A stretch of DNA of 64,000 nt from CAZBEL01 sp964628055 (GTDB lineage: Bacteria > Fidelibacterota > Marinisomatia > Marinisomatales > TCS56): assembly GCA_964628055.1 (NCBI GenBank), contig CAZVNL010000001.1:115222-179221 (forward strand). The letters are read 5' to 3'. Below the pieces are notes generated by a model, which did not search any database, was not told where the DNA came from, and saw nothing but the letters and a program-made list of their open reading frames with translations. Made by a program: the position numbers and the translations under genes. Positions 1 to 9,089 of this stretch are shown in pieces; the first letter of the stretch is position 1; the number at the start of each line of letters is the position of its first letter.

Positions 1-2
1 AG

Positions 3-485
3 GTGAACGAAGACCCGTCCCTTCCCTTACAACCAGCCGAGTATGCGGAACACTACGCCCGTTCAAAAGCCCAAACAGTTGCTGAAAAATATCACCAGGC
101 GCTGGTGATCGGCGCCGATACCATCGTTGTGCTCAATGGAGCAATCCTGGGCAAACCACCATCCGCCCAGGCCGCTCACTCCATGTTAAGTCGCCTATCC
201 AATCGTACCCATACGGTCATCACTGGGGTCTCCTTGCAATGGAAAGAAAACGGGATTGAGGACACCTTTCACGAAAAAACAGCTGTCACCTTCTACCCCA
301 TCTTAAGCGAAGAGATAACCCACTATATTAAAAACTGGAAACCTTTTGATAAGGCAGGCAGTTACGGCATCCAGGACTGGTCTTCCATTTGGGTTAAAGG
401 CATCGAAGGGTGCTACTTTAATGTAGTGGGGTTCCCCATCGCTGCTTTCTACCAACATTTTAAGAAGATCGTTAAAAAGGCCTAA
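3..485 (+). CDS. maf: Maf-family nucleotide pyrophosphatase, 5' end cut off by window
   Basis: The 160 visible residues match the C-terminal five-sixths of Maf/YhdE proteins, which hydrolyse non-canonical or modified nucleoside triphosphates to monophosphates and have been linked to septum inhibition. The stretch VIGADTIVVLNG carries the catalytic Asp region, followed by GKP and RTHTVITGV, and the C-terminal part YGIQDWSS and VVGFPI is also typical. The family usually has about 190 residues and begins with the SASPRR motif, which is absent here, so roughly 30 residues lie before base 1; the GTG at base 3 is not the true start. A 59-bp gap separates it from rodZ on the same strand. Maf genes often sit near cell-shape and division genes, as here. 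Confidence 0.88.
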   Translation: MNEDPSLPLQPAEYAEHYARSKAQTVAEKYHQALVIGADTIVVLNGAILGKPPSAQAAHSMLSRLSNRTHTVITGVSLQWKENGIEDTFHEKTAVTFYPILSEEITHYIKNWKPFDKAGSYGIQDWSSIWVKGIEGCYFNVVGFPIAAFYQHFKKIVKKA

Positions 486-544
486 ATTGTATTGAATGCC
501 AGTACATCCGGCAATTAACTTTTCAACCCCTTACAAGGAAGAAC

Positions 545-1366
545 ATGGCTAATTTTTACGAAGAACTGAAAGCGCTGCGCGAACGTCAGAACATTGCTCT
601 GGAAGAAATTCATGAGCGTACGAAAATCAACCTTAACTACCTCCAAGCGTTAGAAAAAGGTCAATTTGACGTATTACCGAAGACTTACGTCCGTTTATTT
701 CTAAAAGCGTACGTGACGGAGATCGGGGGAGACGCGGAAGAAGCCCTCGACCAACTGGAGCGCTACTTAAGCGCCATGGAGGCCACCGCGGCACCTTTAA
801 CGAAAAAACCTGAAGTGGAGACGCCCGTTCCTGCCCCGGAAGAAACACCGCCTCCGTTGCGACCACCCACTAAACTACGCTCCGACCTGGCAAAAGCGGC
901 CGTTTTCCTGGTAGTCTTCCTCTTCGCCATCTATATCATTAAAAAAATCAGTAGAGAAACCAGCGCCGCCGTGGGAGGGAATGGAACTCCCATCCTTTTA
1001 AAAGAAGTCTCTCCTGTTACGGAAACAATCCTACAGAACGAATTCCAGGAGTACATTCACCTCACCGATGCCATTGAACCGGAACCACCTTATACGGTAA
1101 GAATTGCTGCTCGCGAGCGACTCTGGTACCGTACATTAACCGACTCTACCAACGAAACCGCCGGTATCCTCTCCGCAGGCGAGAGCCTAATGCGACCCTT
1201 TCAAGAAACCCTGGATTTGCTCATCAACCCCTCCGGTGCCATAAAATATATTAAAATCAATGGCGTTGATTTTACCAAAATGGAACCAACTACCTACCCC
1301 TCCTGGATTGGCTTCCGAACCCAGACCAGAACAATTTCCATTCGTCAATACATTCCCCAAAACTAA
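545..1366 (+). CDS. rodZ: RodZ-like helix-turn-helix membrane protein
   Basis: A 273-residue protein with the RodZ layout: an N-terminal cytoplasmic HTH_25 domain (about residues 1-75, with LKALRERQNIALEEI and the helix around TYVRLFLKAY), a Pro/Glu-rich linker, one transmembrane segment at about 117-133 (FLVVFLFAIYII), and a periplasmic DUF4115-like beta domain at about 165-265. RodZ links the MreB cytoskeleton to the cell-wall elongation machinery. A good ribosome-binding site (AAGGAAG) lies 5 bases before the ATG. Its place between maf and the mraZ promoter fits a shape role, although no mreB is in the window. The family call rests on domain layout and the HTH sequence; the C-terminal domain is weakly conserved. 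Confidence 0.8.
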   Translation: MANFYEELKALRERQNIALEEIHERTKINLNYLQALEKGQFDVLPKTYVRLFLKAYVTEIGGDAEEALDQLERYLSAMEATAAPLTKKPEVETPVPAPEETPPPLRPPTKLRSDLAKAAVFLVVFLFAIYIIKKISRETSAAVGGNGTPILLKEVSPVTETILQNEFQEYIHLTDAIEPEPPYTVRIAARERLWYRTLTDSTNETAGILSAGESLMRPFQETLDLLINPSGAIKYIKINGVDFTKMEPTTYPSWIGFRTQTRTISIRQYIPQN

Positions 1367-1400
1367 CCCAGTTTAAACGACTCTCTTTCCTTAACCACTA

Positions 1401-1425
1401 ACTACGGCGGTAAGGCTATCGTAGT
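1401..1425 (+). other. Small inverted repeat after rodZ
   Basis: ACTACG (1401-1406) pairs with CGTAGT (1420-1425) around a 13-base loop. No T-run follows, so it is not a convincing intrinsic terminator; it may mark the 3' end of the maf-rodZ transcript. Confidence 0.3.
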
Positions 1426-1448
1426 CAGGAATATTCTATAAAAAAGTA

Positions 1449-1478
1449 TTGACACTGGTGGGTTGTTAGAAATACATT
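1449..1478 (+). promoter_or_regulatory. Predicted sigma-70-type promoter of the division and cell-wall cluster
   Basis: A perfect -35 hexamer TTGACA (1449-1454) and a -10-like TACATT (1473-1478) are separated by 18 bases. Transcription would start near 1485, leaving a leader of about 35 bases before mraZ. The gap between rodZ and mraZ (154 bp) is the largest in the first 18 kb, and the MraZ boxes overlap this promoter, which supports it as the main promoter of the cluster. Confidence 0.65.
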
Positions 1479-1494
1479 GTGGGTGATTGTGGGT
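1459..1494 (+). promoter_or_regulatory. MraZ operator: three TGGGT boxes
   Basis: TGGGT occurs at 1459-1463, 1480-1484 and 1490-1494. The last two are separated by exactly five bases, the TGGGN-N5-TGGGN arrangement known for E. coli MraZ, which represses its own operon. The first box is 21 bases upstream of the second, about two helical turns. The boxes lie in the -35/-10 spacer and just past the -10, where a bound MraZ ring would block RNA polymerase. The mraZ start is at 1521. Confidence 0.72.
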
Positions 1495-1520
1495 AATCAT
1501 CCCTATATTAATCCTTAGAA

Positions 1521-1985
1521 ATGACGCAAAAGAAAAACACATTCACCGGGGAATTTTTATACTCTATTGACCTGAAAGGTCGGGTCAATATCCCAGCCAA
1601 ATTCCGGCAGGTTCTCTCCGATGACAATGAACAGACTTTCGTTGTCACCCGGGGCATAGACCCCTGTGTTTGGGTATATCCCATCACGGTGTGGCAGGGC
1701 ATTGAAGACGAACTGAAAAAACTATCTTCCCTTTCCGCCGTCAACCGCACGTTTATTCGTCAAACGGCCCGGCATGCTACCATTACTACCTACGATAAAC
1801 AGGGGCGCATACAAATCCCCACCACCCTAATTAAATATGCAGGCCTGGATAAAGAAGTCCTTATCATCGGAATGATTAACAAGATCGAAATTTGGAATCC
1901 CGACCGTCTCCGGGTAGTGGATGAACAAAACCTTGGCATTGATCCCAGTGCTTATGATGAACTCGCTAACAAAATCATTATTTAA
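1521..1985 (+). CDS. mraZ: Transcriptional regulator MraZ
   Basis: A 154-residue MraZ, close to the usual 140-155. It has two SpoVT/AbrB-like halves, each with the D-x-K-G-R/DKQGR core: SIDLKGRVNIPAKFR (about residues 15-29) and YDKQGRIQIP (about 92-101). MraZ forms ring-shaped octamers or dodecamers that bind repeated TGGG boxes and control the division and cell-wall cluster; three such boxes lie just upstream. The stop codon overlaps the rsmH start (TAATG), implying coupled translation. The ribosome-binding site before the ATG is weak. Confidence 0.96.
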   Translation: MTQKKNTFTGEFLYSIDLKGRVNIPAKFRQVLSDDNEQTFVVTRGIDPCVWVYPITVWQGIEDELKKLSSLSAVNRTFIRQTARHATITTYDKQGRIQIPTTLIKYAGLDKEVLIIGMINKIEIWNPDRLRVVDEQNLGIDPSAYDELANKIII

Positions 1986-2884
1986 TGTTCCCGAAGGCTT
2001 CTTGGGATTCAGTTACCGACCATACGCCGGTTATGGTGAAGGAAGTACTCCATTACTTAAACATTCTACCGGACGGAATCTACCTCGACGGTACGATCGG
2101 TCTCGGTGGGCACGCCACACAGATACTTTCCAGGTTATCAACGCAAGGAATGTTAATCGGTCTTGACCGGGATGAAGGGGCGCTTAACCGTTGTTCCTCC
2201 AAGTTTAGCGTCTCTTCATCCCCTTACTCTCTGTACCACGCTTCCTACGACACCTTTCCCCAGATTTTGCAACAACTGGGAATACCCGGAGTAAACGGCA
2301 TGTTGTTGGACCTGGGCCTTTCTTCTTTTCAATTAGCGTCACCTACCCGGGGCTTTTCCTACAGCAGTGACGGCCTTTTGGATATGCGTTTCGATGAACG
2401 GAGTTCCACCACAGCGGCTGACATCCTGAACCGGTCCAGTGTAAGAGAGTTAACCAATCTTTTTAATGAATACGGTGAGGAGCGTTACGCTTACCGCATT
2501 GCCCGCCGCATCAAAGAAAGGGGCACCGTCCAGTCCGTGGGTGATTTGAGAGCAGCCATCCGCCGGGCGACGCCCCCCCGGGGACGCCCCCGAGTTATGG
2601 CGCGGATTTTCCAGGCCCTGCGCATTGCCGTAAACCAGGAGCTCGATCGCTTGCAGGAGTTCTTAAATCAATTCATGGACTATCTCCTACCCCACGGACG
2701 TATCGTAATTCTCAGCTATCATTCCCTGGAAGATCGAATGGTAAAACAAACCTTCAGAGCCCTCCGCCAGGAAGGGAAGTTCACTATACTAACACCAAAA
2801 CCCATTCCGCCGGGTGAGGCGGAGATTCAAGCGAATCCCCGAGCCAAGAGTGCCCGTCTAAGGGCAGGGGAGAAAACCGCATGA
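1985..2884 (+). CDS. rsmH: 16S rRNA (cytosine-1402-N4)-methyltransferase RsmH
   Basis: A 299-residue protein of normal length. RsmH (MraW) adds the N4-methyl group to C1402 of 16S rRNA using SAM. The SAM-binding loop GTIGLGGHA is at about residues 36-44, and the family motifs LLDLGLSSFQL, GFSY, DMRFD and the C-terminal ILSYHSLEDRMVK are all present. It overlaps mraZ by one base and ftsL by four (ATGA). It is nearly always the second gene of the cluster. Confidence 0.97.
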   Translation: MFPKASWDSVTDHTPVMVKEVLHYLNILPDGIYLDGTIGLGGHATQILSRLSTQGMLIGLDRDEGALNRCSSKFSVSSSPYSLYHASYDTFPQILQQLGIPGVNGMLLDLGLSSFQLASPTRGFSYSSDGLLDMRFDERSSTTAADILNRSSVRELTNLFNEYGEERYAYRIARRIKERGTVQSVGDLRAAIRRATPPRGRPRVMARIFQALRIAVNQELDRLQEFLNQFMDYLLPHGRIVILSYHSLEDRMVKQTFRALRQEGKFTILTPKPIPPGEAEIQANPRAKSARLRAGEKTA

Positions 2885-3207
2885 GCCATCCCGTCAGAAA
2901 ACATCGCCGATCTAAACGCCAACGGGAAATCCTGCAAACCCTGTCCTTTTTTCTAATCACAATTGCTTCCATTACCGGGCTGATCGTTTACCTATGGGTC
3001 TATACCGAAGTGGACGAGACCTTAATGAATATTAACGCGCAAAATGCCACCGTGAGCGAATTAAACAACACGATCAAAAAACTCCAAAGTGATATTGCCC
3101 GTTTATCCCGCGTGGATAGAATCACTCGCGTGGCACGGGAGGAATTGGGTATGGTCAATACCCAGCCAGAATCTATCGCGGTTTATGTACCTGAGAACTA
3201 CAATTAG
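2881..3207 (+). CDS. ftsL: Cell division protein FtsL
   Basis: A 108-residue bitopic protein with a short basic cytoplasmic end (KHRRSKRQ), one membrane segment at about residues 21-42, and a periplasmic coiled coil (about 45-80, SELNNTIKKLQSDIARL) ending in the VAREELGM motif common to FtsL/DivIC proteins. FtsL joins FtsB and FtsQ in the complex that activates FtsW and FtsI. Sequence conservation is low in this family, so the call rests on size, layout and position between rsmH and ftsI. It overlaps rsmH by four bases (ATGA). Confidence 0.88.
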   Translation: MSHPVRKHRRSKRQREILQTLSFFLITIASITGLIVYLWVYTEVDETLMNINAQNATVSELNNTIKKLQSDIARLSRVDRITRVAREELGMVNTQPESIAVYVPENYN

Positions 3208-3216
3208 GAACGGGCT

Positions 3217-5199
3217 ATGACGAGAACCTACTTAAAGTTCCGTTCCCGAATTATTCTGATCTCGTCGATCATAATCCTGTTCTGGTTTACCCTCGCCGTG
3301 CGCTTATTCCAGATTCAAATCATTAATGGAGCTACCTACCGCCAACAGGGCTACCAACAAGCCCAGGCGCAAATTCCCCTTCCCGCCGTCCGGGGGAATA
3401 TCTTTGATCGTAACAACCAACCTTTTACCCAAAACCTGGTCTATTATTCCATCGGCGTGCACCCGCAAAAAGTCACCGAACCGGAGAATCTGGCTCAGTT
3501 ACTCAGTTCCGGTACCAGCCGACCCGTCGAACTCTATCTGAAAAGACTCGCTTCTTCCAAACCCTTCGTTTACCTGGAACGCAATCTCCGAAAGGAGGAA
3601 TGTGAACCCTTATTATCGCATTCTGAACTGGGAGTTATCATAGAGCGCCACGCCAAACGCTATTACCCCCACGAAACTATCGGCTCGCAAGTCATTGGCT
3701 TCACCGACATGGACAACCGCGGGGTGGCGGGTATCGAAAAACGGTTTGACCAATATTTAAAAGGGCAGAACGGGTGGGTTTACCGACAGCGCAACGGGAA
3801 AGGACTTACCAAACCAAAAAACGGGTTTCCCGTTAAACCGCCCATCGATGGGGCCAACATTCAACTCACCATTGACCTTGATTATCAGACGGTCCTTCAG
3901 GAAGAATTGCTCCGAAGATTAGAAGAGACTGGTGCCAGGACCGCCCTTGGTGTCCTCATGGACCCCCAGACTGGCGACCTACTGGCCATGGCGTCAATCC
4001 CGGATTATAATCCCAATCGGGTTTCCGAATACGATGTGGAATACCAGAAGAACCGTACCATCACCGACCAGTTTGAACCAGGTTCTACCTTTAAAATCGT
4101 CGTTACAACAGCAGCCCTGGCCTTGAATACCGTAAGCATCAGTCAGGAATTCAACTGTGAGAATGGCAGTTACCAGTTCGCTGGGAAAGTAATTAAAGAC
4201 TGGGACGAGTTCGGCGTGCTGACCCTTCCTCAAATCATCGAGAATTCCAGCAACGTGGGGGTAATTAAAATTGCCAAAACGGTGGGGCCGGTAAATCTCT
4301 ATCGTTACTGTCGCGACTTTGGATTCGGAACCCCGACGAATATTAACTTGATTGGGGAAAGTCCGGGGACCCTTCACAAAACCAGCGAATGGAGTGAGAT
4401 TTCTCTCGCGGAGGTATCCCTGGGGCATGAAGTGGGTGTTACTGCCTTGCAGTTAGCCGCGGCCTATGCTGCCGTGGCCAATGGGGGCTTCCTCATGCGG
4501 CCGCGCATTATTAAACAGATTGTTTCACCTGATAATAAGGTCCTCTACCAGGAACATCCTGAAGTCATTCGTAAAGTTGCCTCCCGCGAGGTGATGGAAA
4601 CCCTAACGAGTATGCTCCTGCGGGCAGTAAAGACGGGCACGGGGGAAAAAGCGAACATCCCCGGTTGGTTCATCGCCGGAAAAACGGGAACAGCGCAAAA
4701 ATTTATTGATGGCGAGTATTCCAACAAGAAATTCATCTCCAGCTTCGCCGGGTTTTTCCCCGGCAATGACCCGCGGATCGTAGGGGTCTTTATCCTTAAC
4801 GAACCTCAAGTCGGCTACCACTGGGGAGGTGTAGGCGCGGCGCCTCTGTTCCGACGAGTTATAGAACGCATCATTAACATGGACGATTCGCTGCAACCCA
4901 ATGCGAAACCTATTTCAAAACCGCGTAACTATCTGGTAGAGAACATCCCCGAACCTGCTTTGAGGCCGTCTTTAGCAACTCAAATGAGAATCGTGAACAA
5001 TACGCTCCAGGATCAACCAGCACCTATCGGTAGCATCGTACCAGATGTACGGGGTATGAGCCTACGGAAAGCCAAGATGACGCTGCGTATGGCAGAGTTA
5101 AAATCCCGATTCACCGGTTCTGGAACGGTCTATTGGCAGAGCCCCAAACCAGGAACAAAAGTTACTCCGGGCGCTATATGTACCATAGGTTTAAAATGA
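3217..5199 (+). CDS. ftsI: Division transpeptidase (class B penicillin-binding protein) with C-terminal PASTA domain
   Basis: A 660-residue PBP: N-terminal membrane anchor (about residues 10-30), PBP dimerisation domain (about 55-200), transpeptidase domain (about 235-560), and a PASTA domain at about 607-660 (PDVRGMSLRKAKMTL...). The catalytic motifs are S290-T-F-K, S344-S-N and K489-T-G-T. It crosslinks septal peptidoglycan together with FtsW. The PASTA extension is usual in SpoVD/PBP2x-type proteins of Gram-positives but is also found in FCB and Spirochaete-like diderms. It lies 9 bases after ftsL and overlaps murE by four (ATGA). Confidence 0.96.
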   Translation: MTRTYLKFRSRIILISSIIILFWFTLAVRLFQIQIINGATYRQQGYQQAQAQIPLPAVRGNIFDRNNQPFTQNLVYYSIGVHPQKVTEPENLAQLLSSGTSRPVELYLKRLASSKPFVYLERNLRKEECEPLLSHSELGVIIERHAKRYYPHETIGSQVIGFTDMDNRGVAGIEKRFDQYLKGQNGWVYRQRNGKGLTKPKNGFPVKPPIDGANIQLTIDLDYQTVLQEELLRRLEETGARTALGVLMDPQTGDLLAMASIPDYNPNRVSEYDVEYQKNRTITDQFEPGSTFKIVVTTAALALNTVSISQEFNCENGSYQFAGKVIKDWDEFGVLTLPQIIENSSNVGVIKIAKTVGPVNLYRYCRDFGFGTPTNINLIGESPGTLHKTSEWSEISLAEVSLGHEVGVTALQLAAAYAAVANGGFLMRPRIIKQIVSPDNKVLYQEHPEVIRKVASREVMETLTSMLLRAVKTGTGEKANIPGWFIAGKTGTAQKFIDGEYSNKKFISSFAGFFPGNDPRIVGVFILNEPQVGYHWGGVGAAPLFRRVIERIINMDDSLQPNAKPISKPRNYLVENIPEPALRPSLATQMRIVNNTLQDQPAPIGSIVPDVRGMSLRKAKMTLRMAELKSRFTGSGTVYWQSPKPGTKVTPGAICTIGLK

Positions 5200-6656
5200 A
5201 GCGGACGCTCGATCAGATCACGGCTGACATTATTGCCGAACGTAAATCCATCCCTTCTATCGCCGTTCGTGGGATCGCCATCCACTCCGACGAAGTTCAA
5301 CCCGGTGACCTCTTCGTCGCTATTCCAGGGACGAATTGCGATGGCCACGACTTCATCCCCCAGGCGCTTGCCAAGGGCGCTGTAGCCATCCTCTCCAACG
5401 GACGCGACCTGGAATCTCTCCCCGTTCCCCAGATTAAAAGCCCCAACCCCCGGCAAGCCTTGTCGAAAGTCGCTGCCGCCTTTTATCGTTATCCTTCCCG
5501 GGACCTCACTGTTGTGGGAATCACCGGCACCAATGGGAAAACTACAACTGCTTCTATCTTAACCCATATTCTAAACCAGGCTGGTTACAAAGTGGCGCAG
5601 GTGGGAACCTTGGGCGTCATCGCGGAAGGTTTCTCCCGGGAGAAAACGCTCACTACTCCCGATGCTGTCGCCTTGCAAAAACTATTTTATCACCTTGGAA
5701 AAGAACATTTTACCCACGTGGTCATGGAGGTCTCTTCCCATGCCATCGATCAATACCGGGTGGCTGATGTTGATTTCAACTACTGTGCATTCACCAACCT
5801 AACCCCGGAACACCTGGACTACCACGGCACCATGGAGGCGTATTACCATACTAAGGCCAAGTTGTTTAAATCCTTACCCATTACCGCCACCGCAGTCGTG
5901 AATATCACCGCGGCTTATGGTAAACAAATGGTCACGGAAAGTCGAGCACCGGTGGTCACCACCTCCATGGACCCCACGCAGGGTGATATTCATTTCACAG
6001 AAATAAAAGTCACATTGGAGGGTATCGAAGGATACCTTCAGGCTGGAGAGCACACTTTATGCATACAAGCACCTTTTACGGGCACCTTTAATGCCGAAAA
6101 TATCCTTACAGCGGTTGGTGTGGCTATTACCATGGGCCTACCGGAAAATGCCATCGAAGCAGGTTTGCGCACCTGTCCACCGGTACCGGGACGCATGGAA
6201 ACGTTTCGCACTCCTACCGGGGGAACAGTCATCCTCGATTATGCCCACACCCCCGATGCGTACGAAAAGGTGTTGAGTACCCTTCAAGCCCTTCGTCAAG
6301 AAGGGGGTAAGATGACGGTATTATTCGGCGGGGGTGGCAATCGAGATACTGCTAACCGGCCCCAAATGGCTGCTATCGCTGAAAAATATGCTACCCGTTG
6401 TATCATCACACCCGATAATCCCCGCTATGAACCCCTCGACGAAATTAACCGTGATATTATTCAGGGATTCACGCGTCCCTGTTATACCCTTTACCAGGAT
6501 CGCGGAACGGCCTTGCAGGAAGCTTTGGCTATTCTACGCGCTAAGGATATCCTGGTTGTGTTAGGGAAAGGCAGGGAAAATTACCAAGAGGTCCAGGGTG
6601 TGAGGATGTTTTATTCTGATGTAGAGATTATTAGACGGTACTGTGATGCGGATTGA
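5196..6656 (+). CDS. murE: UDP-MurNAc-L-alanyl-D-glutamate--2,6-diaminopimelate ligase MurE
   Basis: A 486-residue Mur ligase that adds the third amino acid to the peptidoglycan stem. The ATP-binding loop GITGTNGKTTTAS is at about residues 109-121, and the C-terminal domain carries DNPR (in TPDNPRYEP), the signature of meso-diaminopimelate-specific enzymes; lysine-specific ones differ here. The start at 5196 was chosen because its ATG overlaps the ftsI stop (ATGA), the arrangement used across this cluster; an in-frame ATG at 5133 would overlap the PASTA domain by 67 bases. Its 3' end overlaps murF by 11 bases. Confidence 0.95.
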   Translation: MKRTLDQITADIIAERKSIPSIAVRGIAIHSDEVQPGDLFVAIPGTNCDGHDFIPQALAKGAVAILSNGRDLESLPVPQIKSPNPRQALSKVAAAFYRYPSRDLTVVGITGTNGKTTTASILTHILNQAGYKVAQVGTLGVIAEGFSREKTLTTPDAVALQKLFYHLGKEHFTHVVMEVSSHAIDQYRVADVDFNYCAFTNLTPEHLDYHGTMEAYYHTKAKLFKSLPITATAVVNITAAYGKQMVTESRAPVVTTSMDPTQGDIHFTEIKVTLEGIEGYLQAGEHTLCIQAPFTGTFNAENILTAVGVAITMGLPENAIEAGLRTCPPVPGRMETFRTPTGGTVILDYAHTPDAYEKVLSTLQALRQEGGKMTVLFGGGGNRDTANRPQMAAIAEKYATRCIITPDNPRYEPLDEINRDIIQGFTRPCYTLYQDRGTALQEALAILRAKDILVVLGKGRENYQEVQGVRMFYSDVEIIRRYCDAD

Positions 6657-7986
6657 CCTACACGATCCCGCTCGTTTTCAAAACGTCTTTCAACAGGTCA
6701 CCAATAAAAAACTACCGGTAAAGGTCACCGGCATCGCCACCGACAGTCGCGAATGTCGGTCTGGAGATCTCTACGTTGCTCTTCGAGGCGAGCGCGTGGA
6801 CGGGCATGATTTCATCGCCGATGCTGCCCGGCATGGGGCCGTCCTGGCCTTAGTGGCTCATGACAGTTCCCCCGGCGAAATACCAATTCTCCTGGTGGAA
6901 AGTCCCCGGAAAACCGTTGGTCTGGTAGCACGGGCCTGGCGCCAGCAATTTTCCATTCCCATCCTCGCCATTACGGGTTCCAACGGTAAGACATCCACTA
7001 AAGATTTACTGAAACACCTCTTGCAACCCCTTCATACGGTACATGCCACCCGCGGGAGTTACAACACGTCCATTGGATTGCCCCTTACTTTACTGGAGTT
7101 AGGTCCAGTACATACGTTTTCCCTTATAGAAATGGGGGCCAACCAGCCTAACGATATTTCCTACCTTTGTTCCATTTGTGAACCGAGTCACGGGCTCATC
7201 ACCAATATTGCTCCGGCCCACTTGGCTGGCTTCGGGACGATAGACCAGATCACCCACACCAAAGGGGTCCTGTTCATGGCGGTGGCAGATGGAATCGCCT
7301 TTGTCAATTTAGCGGACGAATGGGTGCGAAAACTCCCCATTGCTGGGGAAAAGATTTCCTATGGCCTCACTCCCGACTGTGATTTCCCTGCTGACTTGCA
7401 TACGGAGGCTGATGGAACGATTACACTCACCATTGACGCCCACGAAATCCGTACTAACTCATCTAATCTCACCTTCGCGAAAAATGTCATCGCCGCTTCG
7501 GCAGTGGCTATTACCTTGGGGTTAGATTGGGATACCTTTCAGCGACAGATCAACAGCTACCAACCCACCCAGGGACGGTGCACGGTTCAGCAGTGGAACA
7601 AGATTACAATTATTGACGATACGTATAACGCCAATCTGACATCTACGCTGGCAGCGCTGGACTATCTCACTGCTCTGCGGGGCAATGGAAGGCGAATCTT
7701 CGTCTTCGGTGATATGTTTGAATTGGGAAATCAGGCGGCTACCTATCACCACCAAGTGGGTGAAAAATGCTCCCAACTTCCCCTTGATGCCGTGTTCACC
7801 ATTGGTAAGGAAACCGTTGCCACTGACCAGGCCATCACGCAGGTTCCCCACCACATACACTACGAAACAAAAGACGAATTGTCCCGGGCATTACGGGCCT
7901 TTTTAAAACCTCAAGACAAAGTATTAATCAAAGGTTCCCGGGGTATGGCTATGGAAACAATCATCCAAGCTTTGGTGAACGGCTGA
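6646..7986 (+). CDS. murF: UDP-MurNAc-tripeptide--D-alanyl-D-alanine ligase MurF
   Basis: A 446-residue Mur ligase that completes the UDP-MurNAc-pentapeptide. The ATP loop ITGSNGKTSTKD is at about residues 110-121, followed by the central-domain motif GTIDQITHTKG and the C-terminal DDTYNAN and FVFGDMFELG motifs typical of MurF. ATG 6646 is chosen over an adjacent GTG at 6643; either gives a short overlap with murE. The stop overlaps the mraY start (TGATG). Confidence 0.95.
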   Translation: MRIDLHDPARFQNVFQQVTNKKLPVKVTGIATDSRECRSGDLYVALRGERVDGHDFIADAARHGAVLALVAHDSSPGEIPILLVESPRKTVGLVARAWRQQFSIPILAITGSNGKTSTKDLLKHLLQPLHTVHATRGSYNTSIGLPLTLLELGPVHTFSLIEMGANQPNDISYLCSICEPSHGLITNIAPAHLAGFGTIDQITHTKGVLFMAVADGIAFVNLADEWVRKLPIAGEKISYGLTPDCDFPADLHTEADGTITLTIDAHEIRTNSSNLTFAKNVIAASAVAITLGLDWDTFQRQINSYQPTQGRCTVQQWNKITIIDDTYNANLTSTLAALDYLTALRGNGRRIFVFGDMFELGNQAATYHHQVGEKCSQLPLDAVFTIGKETVATDQAITQVPHHIHYETKDELSRALRAFLKPQDKVLIKGSRGMAMETIIQALVNG

Positions 7987-9089
7987 TGCTCTATCACTAC
8001 CTTTACCCGTTACGAGCCTATTTTTCGCCGTTCAACTTGTTTCAATATATCACCTTTCGCGCGGCCAGCGCCGCCATTTTAGCTTTACTCATCAGCTTCC
8101 TCATCGGGCCCTGGATTATCCACAAACTACGAACTCACCAAATCGGTGAGGAGATACGCCCTACAGGGCCTGAATCCCACCACAAAAAAAAGGGCACGCC
8201 AACCATGGGGGGGATCATGATCCTCGGAGCAGTGATCCTCCCTACCCTCCTTTTGGCAGATCTGGCCAATGTTTATATCCAGATCACCCTGGTCGCTATC
8301 CTATGGATGGGGGCCATCGGTTTCCTGGACGATTACCTAAAGGTCATCAAAAAAAAGCAGAAAGGGCTGATTGCACGCTACAAGTTGGCGGGCCAAATCC
8401 TCTTGGGATTGGTCATCAGTTACTGGATCTACCAAATCCCGGAGTTTGAATCTTTTCGTACTGGCACCAGTGTTCCCTTCTTGAAAAACGTTGAATTGGA
8501 TTGGGGTTTCTTTTATCCCCTCGTGGTTATTTTGGTAATCACCGGTACCTCCAATGGGGTGAACATCGCCGATGGGTTGGACGGTTTGGCGGCCGGTTTG
8601 CTGGCGATCTGTTTCACCGTTTTCGCCGCTATCGCCTACATCAGCGGCCGCGTGGACTTCTCCAGCTATTTGAACATCATTTATCTGCCGGGAGCCGGTG
8701 AACTCACTATTTTTACTGCCGCCATTGCTGGGGCTTGCTTAGGGTATTTGTGGTTCAACGCCGCACCAGCCGAAGTATTCATGGGCGATATTGGCTCTCT
8801 CTCTACGGGAGCGGCATTAGGTACCATGGCGCTCCTACTAAAAAAGGAACTACTCCTCTTCATCATCGGGGGAGTCTTCGTATGGGAATCCCTCTCGGTG
8901 ATCCTCCAGATAGGTTATTTCCGGTGGACCCGCAAACGCAACGGGACCGGGCAGCGATTATTTAAAATGGCGCCCATTCATCACCATTTCGAATTGAAGG
9001 GCTGGCCTGAGTCCCGGGTGGTCATTCGTTTCTGGATCATCGGTATTTTACTGGCGCTCTTTTCCTTAACCACCTTCAAAATTAGATGA
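7986..9089 (+). CDS. mraY: Phospho-MurNAc-pentapeptide transferase MraY
   Basis: A 367-residue polytopic enzyme (ten membrane helices expected) that moves phospho-MurNAc-pentapeptide onto undecaprenyl phosphate to make lipid I. Key motifs: the family loop KKGTPTMGG (about 61-69), the catalytic DD of GFLDDYLKV (about 116-124), NGVNIADGLDGLA, EVFMGDIGSL and the HHHFE motif near the C-terminus. Length and order are standard. It overlaps murF by one base and murD by four (ATGA). Confidence 0.97.
   Translation: MLYHYLYPLRAYFSPFNLFQYITFRAASAAILALLISFLIGPWIIHKLRTHQIGEEIRPTGPESHHKKKGTPTMGGIMILGAVILPTLLLADLANVYIQITLVAILWMGAIGFLDDYLKVIKKKQKGLIARYKLAGQILLGLVISYWIYQIPEFESFRTGTSVPFLKNVELDWGFFYPLVVILVITGTSNGVNIADGLDGLAAGLLAICFTVFAAIAYISGRVDFSSYLNIIYLPGAGELTIFTAAIAGACLGYLWFNAAPAEVFMGDIGSLSTGAALGTMALLLKKELLLFIIGGVFVWESLSVILQIGYFRWTRKRNGTGQRLFKMAPIHHHFELKGWPESRVVIRFWIIGILLALFSLTTFKIR

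Noticed and set aside
3994..4428. Minus-strand open frame of 144 codons inside ftsI
   Set aside because: It lies wholly within a well-supported gene, resembles no family and has no ribosome-binding site; it is an antisense shadow.
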